The notes: generated by a model from the letters alone, not told the origin. A stretch of DNA of 64,000 nucleotides from Phoronis australis (GCA_002633005.1 NMRA01000444.1:223456-287455); one strand, 5' to 3'; shown: positions 47,179 through 61,490, counted from the first letter of the stretch. Numbers and translations: made by a program.

Positions 47179-50100
47179 TCACCAAAACGCAAATCTCCAC
47201 TTTTTCTCTTCCTGTGGGCTCCCCTTTGCTTCATCTTGTACTTTCCTGTGGATCGAGTGATCAGAAGCATGCCGTCTATGTCCATGTTGTCTCTTGATCT
47301 GTTCATTCACATTGGACGCTATCACATCATGCATGTCTTCCTGTTGAAAGAATCAACAAATTGTGGTTGAAGATCGAATTTCTTAAATATTGTCCCCTCT
47401 GTAGTATTTTAAAAGTTTTTGCTAGAACATGCATTCTCACTGAGGCATTATTTTGTCTTTTTAGGTAATGAAAACTGCTAAATTCTTTGGTCACGGTAGG
47501 GGTTCACTTGACCACTCCATGCTGGCTTTACTTTGTTTGAAAATTAGTGATTCTGTCTGGGTCACTTTGCTTTGGTACCCTGTTCTATGAAAAACAACTT
47601 TCTCATTGTCCCCAGTAAGTCCTTTAGATCTTGCAAACATCAACTTTGAACTATTGTGTTCCAACATTTTTTATTGCCAAGTTACTGATACTCTACTGGA
47701 AGAGGTCATGACGTATTACTAACTCATATCAACAGGGCTTGAAATTTTCCTTTTCGAGAGGCTTCCATCGTTTTTTAGTTTGGATTTCGTCTTATTTAAT
47801 TATCTTTTTATTCTTTTTTCGTCGCTTCATCTTTATTTTGATGTTACGCATGTGAAACGTTTATTTACACAAAAATATTTCGCTTACACCAGCCTTGTGG
47901 TCACCTGGAAAATTTTGCTCTTTTTTGTCATTGATCATTCCAAGCCCTGCAAGAGACCTCACTGAGTTAGTCCTCCACATTATACCACCATGTGCCTCAA
48001 TTGGACTTAACTATTTTAGTGTGGGCCATTTGCAGGACCATGCTTGGTGAAAATTGCTGTATGGTTTCTTTTGCCCAGTCTCTTTAGTTTTCTGGTAAGG
48101 ACTATCATGTGCGCATATATTCTTTTAAAAACTAGGCTCCCTTAGTTGCCAGGACGAGTCCTCATAAATTTATTAATGTATAATTATTGTCTGTGCCACG
48201 AAAATATTCGAATTGTGAACAATGAAACCTAGCAACAAGCTCTCAAAAGACACTTGGCTTGAGGCTGTGTATTGACAGAAAAATAAGCAGGTTGCCCTAC
48301 ACGTGTACTTGACTAGACTGTCTCGAGCAGCGAATTCATTTATTTCTCATTGGCTGCACTTGATTGTCTTCCATGCTAACCCGCAGACATATCGTAGGTT
48401 TAAAAACCAGGCGTGTGTTCATTAATGCTAGGACCTACGTTAGGACCTAGCTAAAATCTAGCCAAGGGCAGGTGATATTTAAAATACACGGTCAAATCTC
48501 GCGTAATCTCGCGAAGTCTTGCTTTTTAGCGAGGTCCTAGCGTTACTGAACGGAGGCAGAAGTTGCCTCTGAAAACCAGTATGATGTAATCCGGCGGAAC
48601 CGGCGAAGTCTATCAAGTGTACCATTTTGCTCGTTTTAGTCCGTAAACAACTAGAACTCAAAATAGTTTTATGGTAAATATTGGTCGAGTGATGTCTGAC
48701 ATAAAGAACCTGACCATTAAAGATTCATTTCTACTCCATTTTAGAAATAATTTTTTGATAACAATCGAGGTGAAGTTCTTGCGCGAACTCGGTCTAGAAA
48801 ATTGAGGGGCTCGAATTTTTGAGAATGTGGACCTTTTACCAAGATTCCCGGGGCACGTTCAAGGATCCTGTCGTTTTATTGGACTTTTTTCTCGTTTTGT
48901 ACTTTTTTGGAGTTTTTGTTTCTCTGGGGCGGACCTTTTCGCCGTTCGAGCCCCCCACCCCACCCCCCCCGGGTACGCGCATGTGCTATAATCATTTGTG
49001 ATGTAGAACTTTAAGTCCAATTGCAACACTGTTACAACAGTTTATGAACAGTGACTGCGTGAACTTCTATTGACTTTAAAACAGTTAATTGTGAAAAAAG
49101 TATAAGTGTACTTTCGTTGACGAAACACGTGAATCTAGCTGTTGTGATTTGGCAGAAACAAAGGAAAGGGTGTCTCTAATAAAGAGTTAATCGAAAACTG
49201 TACAGAGAGTACGAGCAAGTGTACATCAAGCTGTGCAACAGGAAGTACAGTCGCGTTGTTCACTAAGTTTGCGTTAGTGAAAGGGTGCTACAGAACTTAT
49301 AAATTCAGTGTAGCTTGCCAGTGCGGGAGTATGCCAAATTTCGGGTGATCATTTCTCCACCGGCAGTTGAGAGGACCTGCTAATACTGGTAAAGCGGTGC
49401 GGTCGCCTCTTGGGCTTCTCTGGTTATAATTAGAACTTAATTGTGCAATTAGTATACAAGATGTACCTGCCATTTTTCAAGTTGTTCTGACAGCGCCATC
49501 TTTTGTTCCACCGCCTGCAGCAGTTGCCTATTCAGCGTGGTCATGTCTTGTTTGGTTTGAGCAAGCTCTTGAGCTAGTGAGTTCTTTCTGTAACGGATAA
49601 GAAAACCAGCTCCTATTTGTGACTATGGCATGGACAATTGAAATTTTTTGTAGCTTTCCTCAGTTTGTCTTGGTTTCGGTGTAAGTAATGATGTGAAAAT
49701 GAAATACGTCAGGAGTTTTTGTTGCCGTTAAAAAACTCATACCAAGGTAACGGGTTTTTCATTGGTTTTCAGTCAGTGAATAGGATTCTCAATTGCCACG
49801 CGTCATAAACCTGTAGATTAAGTAGAAAAAAGAAAATATAATCTATTGTCACTTCTAAATCGTCTCCCACGCATGTGTAATCGCTCATAATGTGCTTGCA
49901 GCGAGTTCACCAGACGTCTTAGTCATCAACTATCGATTATAAAATAAATAATTTGAGAACTTGATTAAACAATGAGTCGGCTCACATTTGCATTGCCTCA
50001 TCTCTTTCGTTGCGTGTCTGTTGTAATGATCTGTCTTTGGTAATTAATTCTTCTTTGTTTTGGCGGTGTTGCTAAAATAGAATCGGAAGGGATACGTTGA

Positions 50101-53100
50101 TCACCAGAAATGTAGATTTACATAGTACTTCATCATCAATACAGGGAAAATGGCCATTTGTCGACTCGACCTATTGCACAACCCGGTGGTCCAAGTGTTT
50201 TCGTTGCTCGATTTTTCGAAAATTTTGCAGTGGGCCAGATCAGCTGTTGCCGATGAAGGGAATCTTTCTGAAGAATTTGTCAGATTTTTTTTGATTACAT
50301 AAGTAAACTGTTGAAGCATTACCTGAATTCATAGATACTCACGATTAAAAGTTTAACAGCACCTTATTAAAAATTCTACAAAAAGAGTAATTATGATGTT
50401 TACGTACCTCTTTGAGCACAGTAAAATCTTGCATACTTCTGTTCAGTTGGCGATCTTTTGACGTAATTTCATCTCTTAATTTATCCAATTGTTCCCTAGC
50501 CTCCGTTAGCTCAGATTGTAGATTGCTCACTTCTTGCGAAGCATTGTCGTTATGTTTACTCTAAAACACAACATTGCGCAAAGTTTTGATTGTGAAATGT
50601 TATCGTCAAAATTTTGTTTTGCTTGTTGACACTTGTTGATTCCTAGATTCGCATCATTCGATCCAAAGTAAGACGACAGATCTTCCACGTTACCACGAGA
50701 AAGGCTACATTCCAATGACGTAACTTGTGGTTAGGCTGTACGTGGTTTGCTCGAGATCAGCTTTTTCATATTTATTTTTTTTATCACTTTCCACAACGGC
50801 TGTTTAACCGACTGGTCTGCTTTGTAATCCGACATCGTTCCCTTCTTATAGAAATTAAGAATTCGAACGCGGTGTAAACCAGAACCCGTCAATTTAAAAT
50901 TTATCAATCAAATGAGCATTTTATATGAACGTTGTCAATTCAAAATTATTTCACCATGGTGATACGGGAAGGAGAATATAAAAGTAACATCTACCTGTTT
51001 GTTTAACATGTCTTGTATTAAGTCACTTAAATCCGCGATAACCTCCAATAAACAGGTGCTGATATTTTCTTGGTTCTCATCGGAATTCCTGGATTTCAGG
51101 TCAGCACCATGGCCTCTGAGATTATGGCACATTTCTATGAGGTTGTGGTAGGCGGTGATTGTTTCCCGTCGTAGCTGTAGGAACAACAGACAAACGTGAT
51201 ATTGGCATAGTTGGACTTAAGCGCGCTCTATCCTCAACGGCAATACAATTGGTTTCAACTTGTTTCATACTTTCTTGAGGACTGGTTTGCGTCCCAGGGA
51301 AGAATCGTCCCTTGGGCAGTGCACGGGACCATGCTTAGTACACAATATGACCCGCCGTGACAAACACCAACTTATGCAGCGGATCTTCAGCAATGTAACC
51401 AAATGTCGGTTGTTCCCCGACGCAGGTGTCATCACTACTTTGAATAGGAGCAAGTTGAGTTCACGGGTCTCTTTCACGGTGTTGACAAGTTATCAGCACA
51501 TCACAATAAGTAATTCACAGAAGTTATCTCTCTGAGTGTCTAGCAGTGGGTATTTCTCAAATACAGTTCTTCGCAATTTTGCTTTAAGTTGAATTTCCAG
51601 TATGATATGATAATGATAAGTGTTCTTACCCTGAGGTCCCCATCTTCTTCTTGAGTCTCGTTGGTTTCCATGACGTCGACGTCATAATCACGCGCGATTG
51701 CATTAAAAGAATTAGCACCTATCTGTAACATTTTCAAAACAAAACTGAACTTGTTTGTGTAACAACTTGGTATACAAATTAACTCTGCCTTTTGTTGAAA
51801 AATGTTTTACTGTAGTCACATATGTAGGTCCGCTCATGCGCCTACGTGCGAAACACTTAATTGAGCGTTAATAACCGATAAGTATTTTAAGAATTTTATA
51901 AGAGTGAAACTTTACTAATTCGCAACGTAACACATACTAATATGTGGATAAAACACTCTCAGTGGCGAATAATTGATGTCCGCCTACGCCTGTAAGTCAG
52001 TGAACCCTAGGCCCATGCGCCCATACGCGCAACTCTTGAGTAAAACATTTTTGTTCGAAAAAGCGCATTATCCCTAGCTGTTTCACCCCTTATATCTGTA
52101 AAACTACAAAGATAGTGCAATGAGTAAGTACATGTATACTCTGGTTTAAGTTCCCCAGATTGTCTTATCGTGTTATCGCGCATTACCAGCAATTCGTAAA
52201 CTAGGTCATCCGCCAGGTTCTCTGCGTAAACTAGGTCATCGCTTTTGGACCAGGCGCTTCACTCTCCGCGTGTCTTCTGAAGAGAAGCACCAGGAAGGTT
52301 GTTCTACATTTTGTAGCCCAAAATTACCAAAGTTCAAATATATTCCGTTAAAAAGNAGGTTCTTACCGGTATTGAAGGTATGGATTCCTCGTCCTCCTCA
52401 ATGTTACTGCAATCAACGTCATCTTCGTGAAATGCGTTGTGTTTGGGAGTACTTGCAGACATTGTCTCTATATATTGCAACTCCTCGAAAAGAGAGTCCC
52501 CTCGCGATTTTCGTGCGTCTAATATACAAGATCCATAGTTTGAGTCGCGTGATTGCAAGGTCAGCGTCTCTATGTTGGCTTGAAGCCGTTTATTATCATC
52601 CTCTAATCGTCTGATCTCAGTTTCTTGATTTTGAAGCTGAAACGAAATACAAGATCAAGTTATCTTCTGAGGTGTACACTGAACGTCAACCACTTAGGTA
52701 ACTGTTTAACCGCAGTAATTTCTGTTTGGTGAAAACAAAAATGTTCCTTTATCCTCGACTCGTGGGCTTATAACACTGAGTCGGATAATTGCAACAATTT
52801 TGTTTTCGATACGGTGGGCTCGTATGCACTGCAGTCATTACACGCACATGTTCTGTTGGCTGAGGACATCTGAGAAATCGTGGTAGTTGGATATCGACGC
52901 CTCTTTCGTCCCAGTGTGCATCAATGTAATCATCGCAGAACTAAGAAAGAGGCACATTTTTATTTTCATTTATTTCAATCGTCGTACCTGAAGTTGCTTT
53001 TCCTTGTAATCTCTCTCCATGACACTCCTGTGTTCGTGCAGATGTTCGAGTTGTTCGAGGGCGGTATCCCGCTCTTTACTTACACTAGCCACACGTCTCT

Positions 53101-56100
53101 CCAACTGAGTCTTCCTTTCTGTTAGATTGTGGATCTACAGTGAGGCACAAAACAATAACAGGTCCTCAAGAAGGTGAGAAGGTAAAAAATGTTGGGGTAG
53201 TATAGAGAAAATCCACTTTGTTAAGCTCTGCCTCCTGCCGCGGTCCCCACCACTTTGGACCCCCCCCCCCACCACTGTTTTCCACTCACCTGTACTCAGT
53301 TTACTTCAAAACTTCCCCCTCATTTGAGGATTATCGGGAGCGCCGCAAACAACACCAATTGTTGCAACGGGATCCGATGAAAAATCGCCCGATCGTGTTA
53401 GGCGTCGGCCAAAGAACTCGATGAGCAGGATTAGCCGAGGATCACCGCTATGTGGCCAAGACATAATATGACAAACTCGTCTCCAAGTAGTCATTGCCAT
53501 CATAGCAATCGGTTTCTACCTTCAAAACGAACTGATAAGACAACGGGGGATTGGACAACCTTTTGAAAAATTCTGTTTTTTATCTTAATGGCCTTGGTAA
53601 ACTGCTTGAGGATTTACGTAAGTTTCTTTCACCGTATGGATAGGTTTGAGATATATATTATGTAGTTTTGTAATCTTCTTTATAATTTGTTTTTAGTATA
53701 GTGAATATGACACAAGCCGGTATCTGATAAAGCAGCGGCAAATGTGTGCTGAGAAACACGTAAAGCAAAGCTTACTTCTTTTCCCAAAACTTCCATCTGG
53801 TTGACGTGGTCATGCATCGTTGACTTTCGTAAGTGAACTTGGTCACGAAGCGCTTTTAACTGCGTGAGGTAACTTTGTTCTTGCTGAGCAGCCTGAAATA
53901 AACGAGTTTCACTTGGATCTTCCATCCTCTCGACTTAAGAACGGTAACTTTTTTCACAGGCGTACCGGTATTTACTTTTCTAATGCAACGTCATCTCGTT
54001 ATTATTACACTTTATGTGACAAGACATCGGTTACAGTAAATCGCCAGGAATAATGCTGACCCTTCATGATAAGTAACGAATGGACCCGAACTGAAGCAAT
54101 TAGACCTAACGAACTGTCAAATCCTGTGAAGCCTAGAAAACTTAGTTATCTGAGTATGGAGCAAAAGCAGATTGATTGTATAACAGAATGTGGCCATAGT
54201 CAAAGTTGGTTTTGCCCTTGAATAATAAGAAACCACAACAACTACAACAACAATGATGATGATGATTATGATTATAATAATAACAAAACTCGTCTATCAA
54301 ACCGTCATAATCATAACATCGTCATATTCATCGCAACCACAATGGTCATCACAAGCACTTCCGTCGCCGCCATGACCGACATCGTCATCGTTTCCATCAT
54401 CATTACCAACACCTCGATAATTTTTATCATCATTGCCATCGTCGTCATCTTCGTTACTGTTATCGTCGTCAGCTGTGTTCGTCGACAATCTTATCACTAG
54501 CGCCACCAACATCATTAAAAGTTGTCGTCTGCGACACGAGTATGAAAGGCATGAGTCTGTTTCGCAATCAAGTGCATTTTTACCTGGCGCCCTCAATTTA
54601 GGCGCGCGCGTGCTCAGACTTCAAACTTATAGCTAAAGATGTACAACTGTGCCCTGGGTGGATGGTAAAAAAATCAAGTTGAAAGGGTAGAACGCAGTGC
54701 TCACGTGAGACGATGGTTTGGGCGATTTTGGTTTGCTACTATCTGTTTGCATTTCTGGATGTTGCTTTTAAGAGGCCTGGAACGCGAAAAAGTAGACTAA
54801 ATTAGTAGTTCTCTACCACTGCAGCAGAATTCAACCTGTTCACTAGGTATCTTTACGCCTTGTTCGTAAAGATTTTGAATTTTTGTTGATGTCTGAGCAT
54901 TTTTCTTTTAGTTTCAAACTTCAACAAGGTCAACCTGTCAACTGCTCAACACTTCGTCGATTTTCTCCCACAAGCAAAGCACGTCTCACCTTATTTGGTA
55001 TGGCAAGACGTAGCACATTTCCCTTATATGGAAAGTGTGGCCTTTAACCTTTGATGTAAACGAACCAACGGCGACTTCAGGCAGGCAATCAAATTAAAGA
55101 AGCCTAACTGTATGAAAGTGGTTATAAAGGCATCGTACTATTCAAATTTGTTCTAAAAATGCACTTGGAATTATTTTTGAAAAATTGCTTACTTCACAGA
55201 CTTGCCTTATACAGTGATGTTGACCATTCTTAGTGCAGTCACACGTACCCATCTTGCCAGTCATCTGTTTGTCGAATGACAGTGAGCGCATGCGCGCATG
55301 TATTATATGTAGGGGGGGGGGGGCGATTAGAAACTCTGTGGTGACAATGCAGTTTTTCCTTCGCGCGTATTTAAAAATGGTGAATTTTTTTACTTTTTGT
55401 GAAAATTCTCTCACAGGGAAAGTGAATAACTCTGTGGTAGACGTTACGAGAAGATACTTTGGCCTGGAAAAAGATATTTTTGTCGAGCTTTCGCGTTCCA
55501 TGCCTCTTTTTGAACAAATAACAGGATCAACACGTAGTTCTAGTTACTGAGACTTTTATGATAGTTGTGAAATTATAAGAGGACACTTTATAACACCGAT
55601 AAGCCCACCAGGTCACTGTTGAGTTGGCTCTTCCTGTTAACCTGGGTACTTGACATACCTTATGTAGTTGGTCATTGAGTCTTTCGTTTTGCCGAGTCAA
55701 TTCCTGTATGACGTGTTTCTTGTCTTTTTCTGAGTTATGAAACGTGGTTTCTCTTTCGTCGAGTTCCTCCCGGAGTAGGCTATTGTCGGTTTCCAACTCT
55801 TTAATTCGGTTCTCATATTCACTTTCTCTTGTTTCCATAAGTAAATGCAAGTCATATTTTTGTTGATGCGCGTCCTACACAGGTGAAACACATGTAAAAA
55901 AATTGACATAATTATTCAAGGTGTAATGTAGGTTTTAGGTTTTAGTTATAAACCTTTGTTAAGAACTTGTTTGATGCCTCATTCAGTCCTGTATATTTGT
56001 TAAATTCTGCTTTTCAACTCCAAAACCTTTTCTGCGATCTATTAATGTTCCCCAAGGGGTTTGTATTTTTAAAAATTTGTTGCAAAAGATGAGTTCATTT

Positions 56101-58181
56101 TTGACAAAATGACATATCTTTTTGTACTATTTTGGTTTGTTTCGTCAAAAAGACATCTTTCTTAGAATACCAACGAAATAGTAAGGTTGATGGCATCATC
56201 CATACAAAAGGGTGGTATCTCTAGAACAAAATCCTACGTTCTGTGACTTTTCCGTGGAAGCTCCCTACTATTGGGCCACTTTTCGTGCCCACGCCTACCT
56301 TCAAAATGAATGGGCATCCCCCCGTCAAACATACAGTCGAGTATCCAGTACCTCCCCCCGGGGGTTGTTCCATGCCCTGTGTCTCTCCTAATTAGTTATT
56401 CCTGTCGTTGTTCGAAACACTGTAGAGACAGCCTCAGTACAAAATTGTTGTTGTGTAATTTCACTGAACTCGTGTAACGTGTAGGCCTATATCCATTCTC
56501 GGCTCCATCAGAGAGCTCTATTTCGTTTCAACGTCATCTTTTAAATGCAGCTGCGTGATACTCGTGTTGAATGATTGGTAACGCGTGAGCCTATGCATTA
56601 ATCCGTATACATGTAAAGTATAAACATGATATCACGTTAAGGTAATACTTTCAATTAGCTGCCGCCTATATTCATTGTGTTTTGATTTCAGAAGTTCTTT
56701 ACCAGGAATAAGATCCAGATTTTACATCTTAGTGATATTTTTGACCAAGCTCGAACAAGCCATTTCAACTTTCAAGATAATTTGTTGTGGGCCTGCAACA
56801 AAGTCATTTGTTGGGCACATGTTGATGGCTCGTGCGTATTTTGTTACGTTACAAATCACCCTCCTGTTACAAAAACTGACCCGACATTCCGTTTTGAAAT
56901 TTGTTTTAATTTCCGTGTTCCTTAGTCAAATTATGTATTGCGGGCTTGGCAAGACCTGGCAGTTCATTATAGCTTGAGGCTCTACAAGTTGTCACCGCGG
57001 GGCATTGTAAGAGCGAGTCGAACTGTTGTTTTTTAAGACAAAACCACGTCTTCTATGAGTGTGTAATAAGCTGACTATGACTTTTATAGCCACAAGAGGG
57101 CTAAGTCAAAAGTTTCTTTGACGAAACGCAGCTTTAAACTGAGTCTCTTTGAAGGGATACCAAACCCGCTTTTAGCCTATTATCACATGTTAAGAACGAT
57201 TTTCCATTGAATTCTCTAAAAAAAATTATGCTCTGTAACCTTCTACAACTTTCAAAAGTTTTGAGGAAAATTTCAGAGTTTACTAAATGAACAAGCGTGG
57301 CCTATGCTTTTGGCGAATTACACGGCAGCTTTGGGGAAAGAAAACCCACCAAGGACTGTAATATCCAATTTGTGACATAAGGAGTGTGAGTTTCAGTTGA
57401 GTCGTGTTTTTATCCTTCCCGGTTGACGCCAATGATGAATTGGGAGGGAATCATCAAAACAGGGTTAAGTATCCTTTTAAATTATTCTGTTATTTTCAAA
57501 AGAGTTTGATATGACCGAAATTCAAAAGAATACGTGTTCTTTGCGAACCCCTGCTACCTTTGGTTATTTTGCATGGTTGCCAGGCAACGTACTAAACAGC
57601 TGTTGTAGTGTATGTACTCCAGACCAAATGCGCACAGAGCACGCACAGGAATCGCCTCGGGTCCCGCTATATACCGTTTCAATGCTGAGTGCATGTTATT
57701 GAAAATTTAATGATTACAATATTAAATGATACACACTTGATAAAAAGTATGTATTTAGTAGTTTCCATATATTAGGTGTCAGTGTTTTACTTGAGTTCAT
57801 GTGATCTTTACTATACTCTTTTATTTCAAGTTATTTAAATGGGTCATTAGTGGGAAATGAGGCTCACAACGTGGAAAGGGAAGCGAGCCTACTGTCTCTG
57901 CTAACTGCTACATGAAGCTGAGGCGTGTTTATCTTCTCTTGTAAAAATGGTATAAATCGCTTATCGTTTCTGACACAAACCTCTAACTGGCGTCCATAAT
58001 CCTCAAGCAACTGTTCGTTTTGTCGACTTAGCTCTTGATTTTTCTCCAGCAGCGCTTTACCAAGTTCGGCTGCTAAGATAAGATCACGCTCTTTTTCGGC
58101 AAGTTGTTCGTATACGTCCATGTCATCACGTGACAGGCCGTCCATTGAGTCACGTGGCGAGTCCTGCACAAGCGTATCCAT
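47179..58181 (-). CDS. BICDL1: BICD family-like cargo adapter (BICDL1/2), complete, 11 exons
   Basis: Coiled-coil adapter that links dynein-dynactin to Rab6-type vesicles; in vertebrates BICDL1 also binds kinesin KIF1C. Exons: 58181-57981, 55874-55659, 53892-53776, 53134-52988, 52636-52367, 51722-51630, 51174-50995, 50560-50408, 50071-49986, 49587-49467, 47340-47179 (TGA). Total 581 residues in one frame; human BICDL1 has 573. The ATG at 58181 is the first in frame after a stop. Seen: CC1 box LAAELGKALLEKNQELSRQ (AAxxG, binds dynein light intermediate chain); SLFEELQ at about residues 270-280, fitting the Spindly motif that binds the dynactin pointed end; AYHNLIEMCHNLRG (human AYCQVRYLCSHLRG); NSLAQELAQTK through LNRQLLQAVEQKMALSEQLEKWQ; and the tail EDMHDVIASN with final RFAFW. 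It could be the pre-duplication parent of BICDL1 and BICDL2. An N lies at 52356, in the intron just past a donor. Confidence 0.93.
48414..48554. mobile_element. Short inverted-repeat element (~140 bp, MITE-like)
   Basis: The left end GTTCATTAATGCTAGGACCT and the right end (reverse complement) GTTCAGTAACGCTAGGACCT form 20 bp inverted repeats with two mismatches. The interior has further copies of TAGGACCTA. Located in the last BICDL intron. A PIF/Harbinger-like origin is possible; I could not define a target duplication. Confidence 0.6.
48806..48956 (-). repeat. Short dispersed repeat, family 1, copy D
   Basis: Most complete copy: it starts GGGGCTCGAATTTTTGAGAA and ends CGTTCGAGCCCC, so its ends are inverted repeats of about 10 bp. 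The interior carries TTGGACTTTTTTCTCGTTTT and GGGGCGGACC as in the other copies. Confidence 0.65.
54239..54480. repeat. Degenerate ATC/GAT trinucleotide tract
   Basis: Runs of ATGATG, AATAAT and CATCGTCATC in a BICDL intron. The Asp/Asn-rich open frames on the minus strand are a by-product of the repeat. Confidence 0.8.
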
Positions 58182-61100
58182 GTCTTTAGACCAAGTCGCT
58201 AGATGACCGTGTAACGGTCTAACGATTTGTCGCTCACATTTCGTAATGATATGTTGGCACACGATTTCTTAGCATTCGTTATTCCTCTCTGAAAAAGTCA
58301 CCTGGGTAATGATTACTTGATTACTTAACTACATGCAGGCAGAAACTCTTGGGATTTACAAAGACAATTCTATTACCTGTTCAGGGGAAAACAACTTGTC
58401 AATAAAATCAAGACTTCGGGAATTTACCTTTGTCATAAAAGAAGTTCTAACAGGTGCGAAAAGGCGAAACAACACGGTTTCTGACAGTCAGGATTGTCTT
58501 CGCAGTGTGATAAGATAAAACACCAACGCTTTGACACAGTCATAGAGTCTAAGATAAACGTTTATAACAGAACTACCAAGTTCATCGATTTTTCGCCAGG
58601 TGTGCTATCAAAAACTCGACTGAATACTTAAGTGTTGCATCTGTTGAAATCGTGTTAGAGTCGCCGAAGCAGGCTCGTACAGTATCTTGCGTTGAAAAAC
58701 TATACATGAGCCCGGCGAAGTAGACATAAGCTTATAAAATTTATGTTTACAACGACCTTTACTTCTAGCTGAAACTCTCGCAATCTTCCACGAATACAAT
58801 TTTACAATTTCAACGTTCAGTTTTGAATCATCTATATTCCAGTGTTCACTACATTATGACTTACATCTTTAGTCTGGTTTTCGTGTGAGTACAAAATCAC
58901 CTCATATACAAGCGCCAGCCTTACCTTTAGCAATGATGATATCACCGAAACAAAGTGATAATGACAGGGGCCTTAGATATGACGTGAGAACCAGCGTATC
59001 AAAACTTGGCTTGCTCGTTTTCTATTCGTTCACCAACGCGTGTAACTTCGAGATAACTAATACTTTTCGCTCTTGTCACTAATCGTTTACCGCGGCTAGC
59101 AAACATATGCGCGTATACATAAACTATCGATATATATTTTGTGCTAATAAATACGGGTCGCTTGCACAATGTAACTAGTCGGACTGAATGCTAATTTATG
59201 GGATTATGAAATCTATAGTGAAGGCTGCATTATGTAAAGTTTTTGTAATGGCCACTTGTATGATTAATTGGTCTCTAGGTAGGGTAACGCATGGTTGATG
59301 GAACTTCGTACTAATGGCAGCCATTGTACGGCTTGTTGCATTAACATTAGAAATTGATTTCTTGCAATAACTGCTACACAATTATTCCATTCCAAAATAA
59401 AACATTTCTGTTCACAAAACAGTATTTTGATTACATACCTTTTGTATCACTATGGATTGCGTGAAACGATGACCTTAACACAAAGCTACGTGCAATCTCC
59501 TGCTGGCAATATGTCTAATATCTGGCTACAATTTAACATGGCTGTATTATAGCACTATCACAAACCTTATCAGACTTATCTAGTTACGATAATTTATGAC
59601 TTAGGTAAACACGGATACTAAATCGTGTGAACGCGACATCTTTTGGACGAGCAGGATCATGTGCGCCAATGACGTGGCTGATTAAGGTTAAAAAAAGATT
59701 AAGAGGCGCATTTTAACTAAACGTTTACTGTGAAGTGTGTCCTGCTATGCCATTTTACACAATTTGAATTTGCGGCATAATGTAATTCCATATAAGGTTT
59801 TGAAAATGTTCAGAAATTAATATGCCCATTTCCGGAGGCGTTTTCTTGTGTTTTTTATTAGTCATAGTCGGATTCCATAGATCTTGGTGGTTTGTCTGAC
59901 ATAGCACGTGACCAGAACTGGAAATTACTTTTACGAAATACGCGAGTAAAGCTTGTCAAGAAATCATGCTGAAGATTAAATTTTTCAATGACAAGATCAT
60001 CAAGATCTACCTGTCTACATCAGGATCTACCTGAGTGTCTACATCAGGATCCGATCTACCTGTTACCGTCGCAGATATGTAGGCCTATTAACTTAAAAAA
60101 AAAATTTATCAACGTCGCGTAGTGACAAATAAGTAAATTAGAAGCAAGCGAAATTAAAATTTCACGAGTCTCACTTACGAGGCCGATCGACAAAATCTAG
60201 TCACAAGAATAGATGCGGAATAGACTATATACCGAGGAATGGACAAAATTGTCAATTATTTTATACGTTCAAACGCCGGGCTATCCGGCTAATAACTATA
60301 AACGCACGCCAAATGATTTATTATATTCTGCATTAAATAAAACCATTACAGCTCTACATATTTTGAGGGTGCCTTCAGTGTTGCTGAATGTGCGGCTCGC
60401 GACAACTGAACTCAGACAGAAATGATGCGAGCATGCCGAGGTTGGTCAACCCTAGGCAATTACATAGTCCCATAGAGTGCCGCAGGCATACAGGAGCGAT
60501 GGTACATCCCCACAAAAAGTTACGAATTTCAACATACAGGAAATAAAAATCAAATTAAACTTGCATATGTGCACATGTAGTTATAAACACCTCATAGTGT
60601 TAAGATAACTTGAACGAATCGATGAAAATCTGTCGCTCCAGTTTGTCTTGTACCGGGTGCCATTTTTAGGAACATGAAATCAGGCATCGGTTGACGCATA
60701 AAAAGTGCAAGAGACACAAATATTACAAATTTCTCCTTATGCCTTCTCCGCTATGCTATTTTGCAAGTGTCGACTAGCTTGGCGCTCACATTTTCTCGCG
60801 CTAGCCTTTGCCTAACGCACATGACTCAGTTGACATACTTTGTGATTCCGCGCCCGTGGTTCGGAAAAAGTTAACAGCAACCAAAAATGTAGAGTTGGAA
60901 TTCTTCACCAAAGTCAACTTAATTTTCACTACTAAGTTTCTTCGAAGATACGTATACTAGTAGAAATGGGCCAATGAAGAAAGAAGCGCTTTTGTAATTG
61001 ATAGTTTTAAGCGTGGAATGTATTTTTGACGAGATGAAAACTCAAAATCGGTGGCCGGATTTGCCCTACCGCCCGTTTAAAATACGTGCATGGAACGAAA

Positions 61101-61389
61101 TGCATACAGAAAGGGATGGGAAGTATTGTAGCCCCTAACCGGCCAACCGAGGGCGGGCTACGTGTTGCCTAGGTCAACTCCAAAACTCTGAAGGGCATGT
61201 TTTGTTGAGTCGCTGATGTTCGATGTGTCTGTTGTATATTTTCAATTTCTTTCGGTATTCCTCACTCGTGGTCTTCAACCTCCGTGCTGCGCCGGGAGTA
61301 GACATTTCCCCCATCATTTCATTACTGCCGGCTCGGCTTCCTACGTGACTACAGTGGCAACGCCGGCAGCATCATCTCAACGGTGTGAC

Positions 61390-61490
61390 ACACGCAAACC
61401 TCGCTCAGTGCTTCCCTGCGTGCTTAGGTGCTCAGCTACCAGCTACCGCCCCACCTAGCGGCACGCAGGGAACCAGCGAGACACGCAAAC
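61390..61490. mobile_element. 81 bp hairpin element with 10 bp target duplication
   Basis: Element 61400-61480. The left arm runs CTCGCT, CAGT, GCTTCCCTGCGTGC and the right arm reads (reverse complement) CTCGCTGGTTCCCTGCGTGC, so the ends are inverted repeats with a 4-base difference. It is flanked on both sides by a perfect direct repeat ACACGCAAAC (61390-61399 and 61481-61490), the expected mark of a transposition. Confidence 0.7.

Noticed and set aside
54297-54596. Asp/Asn-rich open frame on the minus strand
   Set aside because: Low-complexity ATC/GAT microsatellite inside a BICDL intron.
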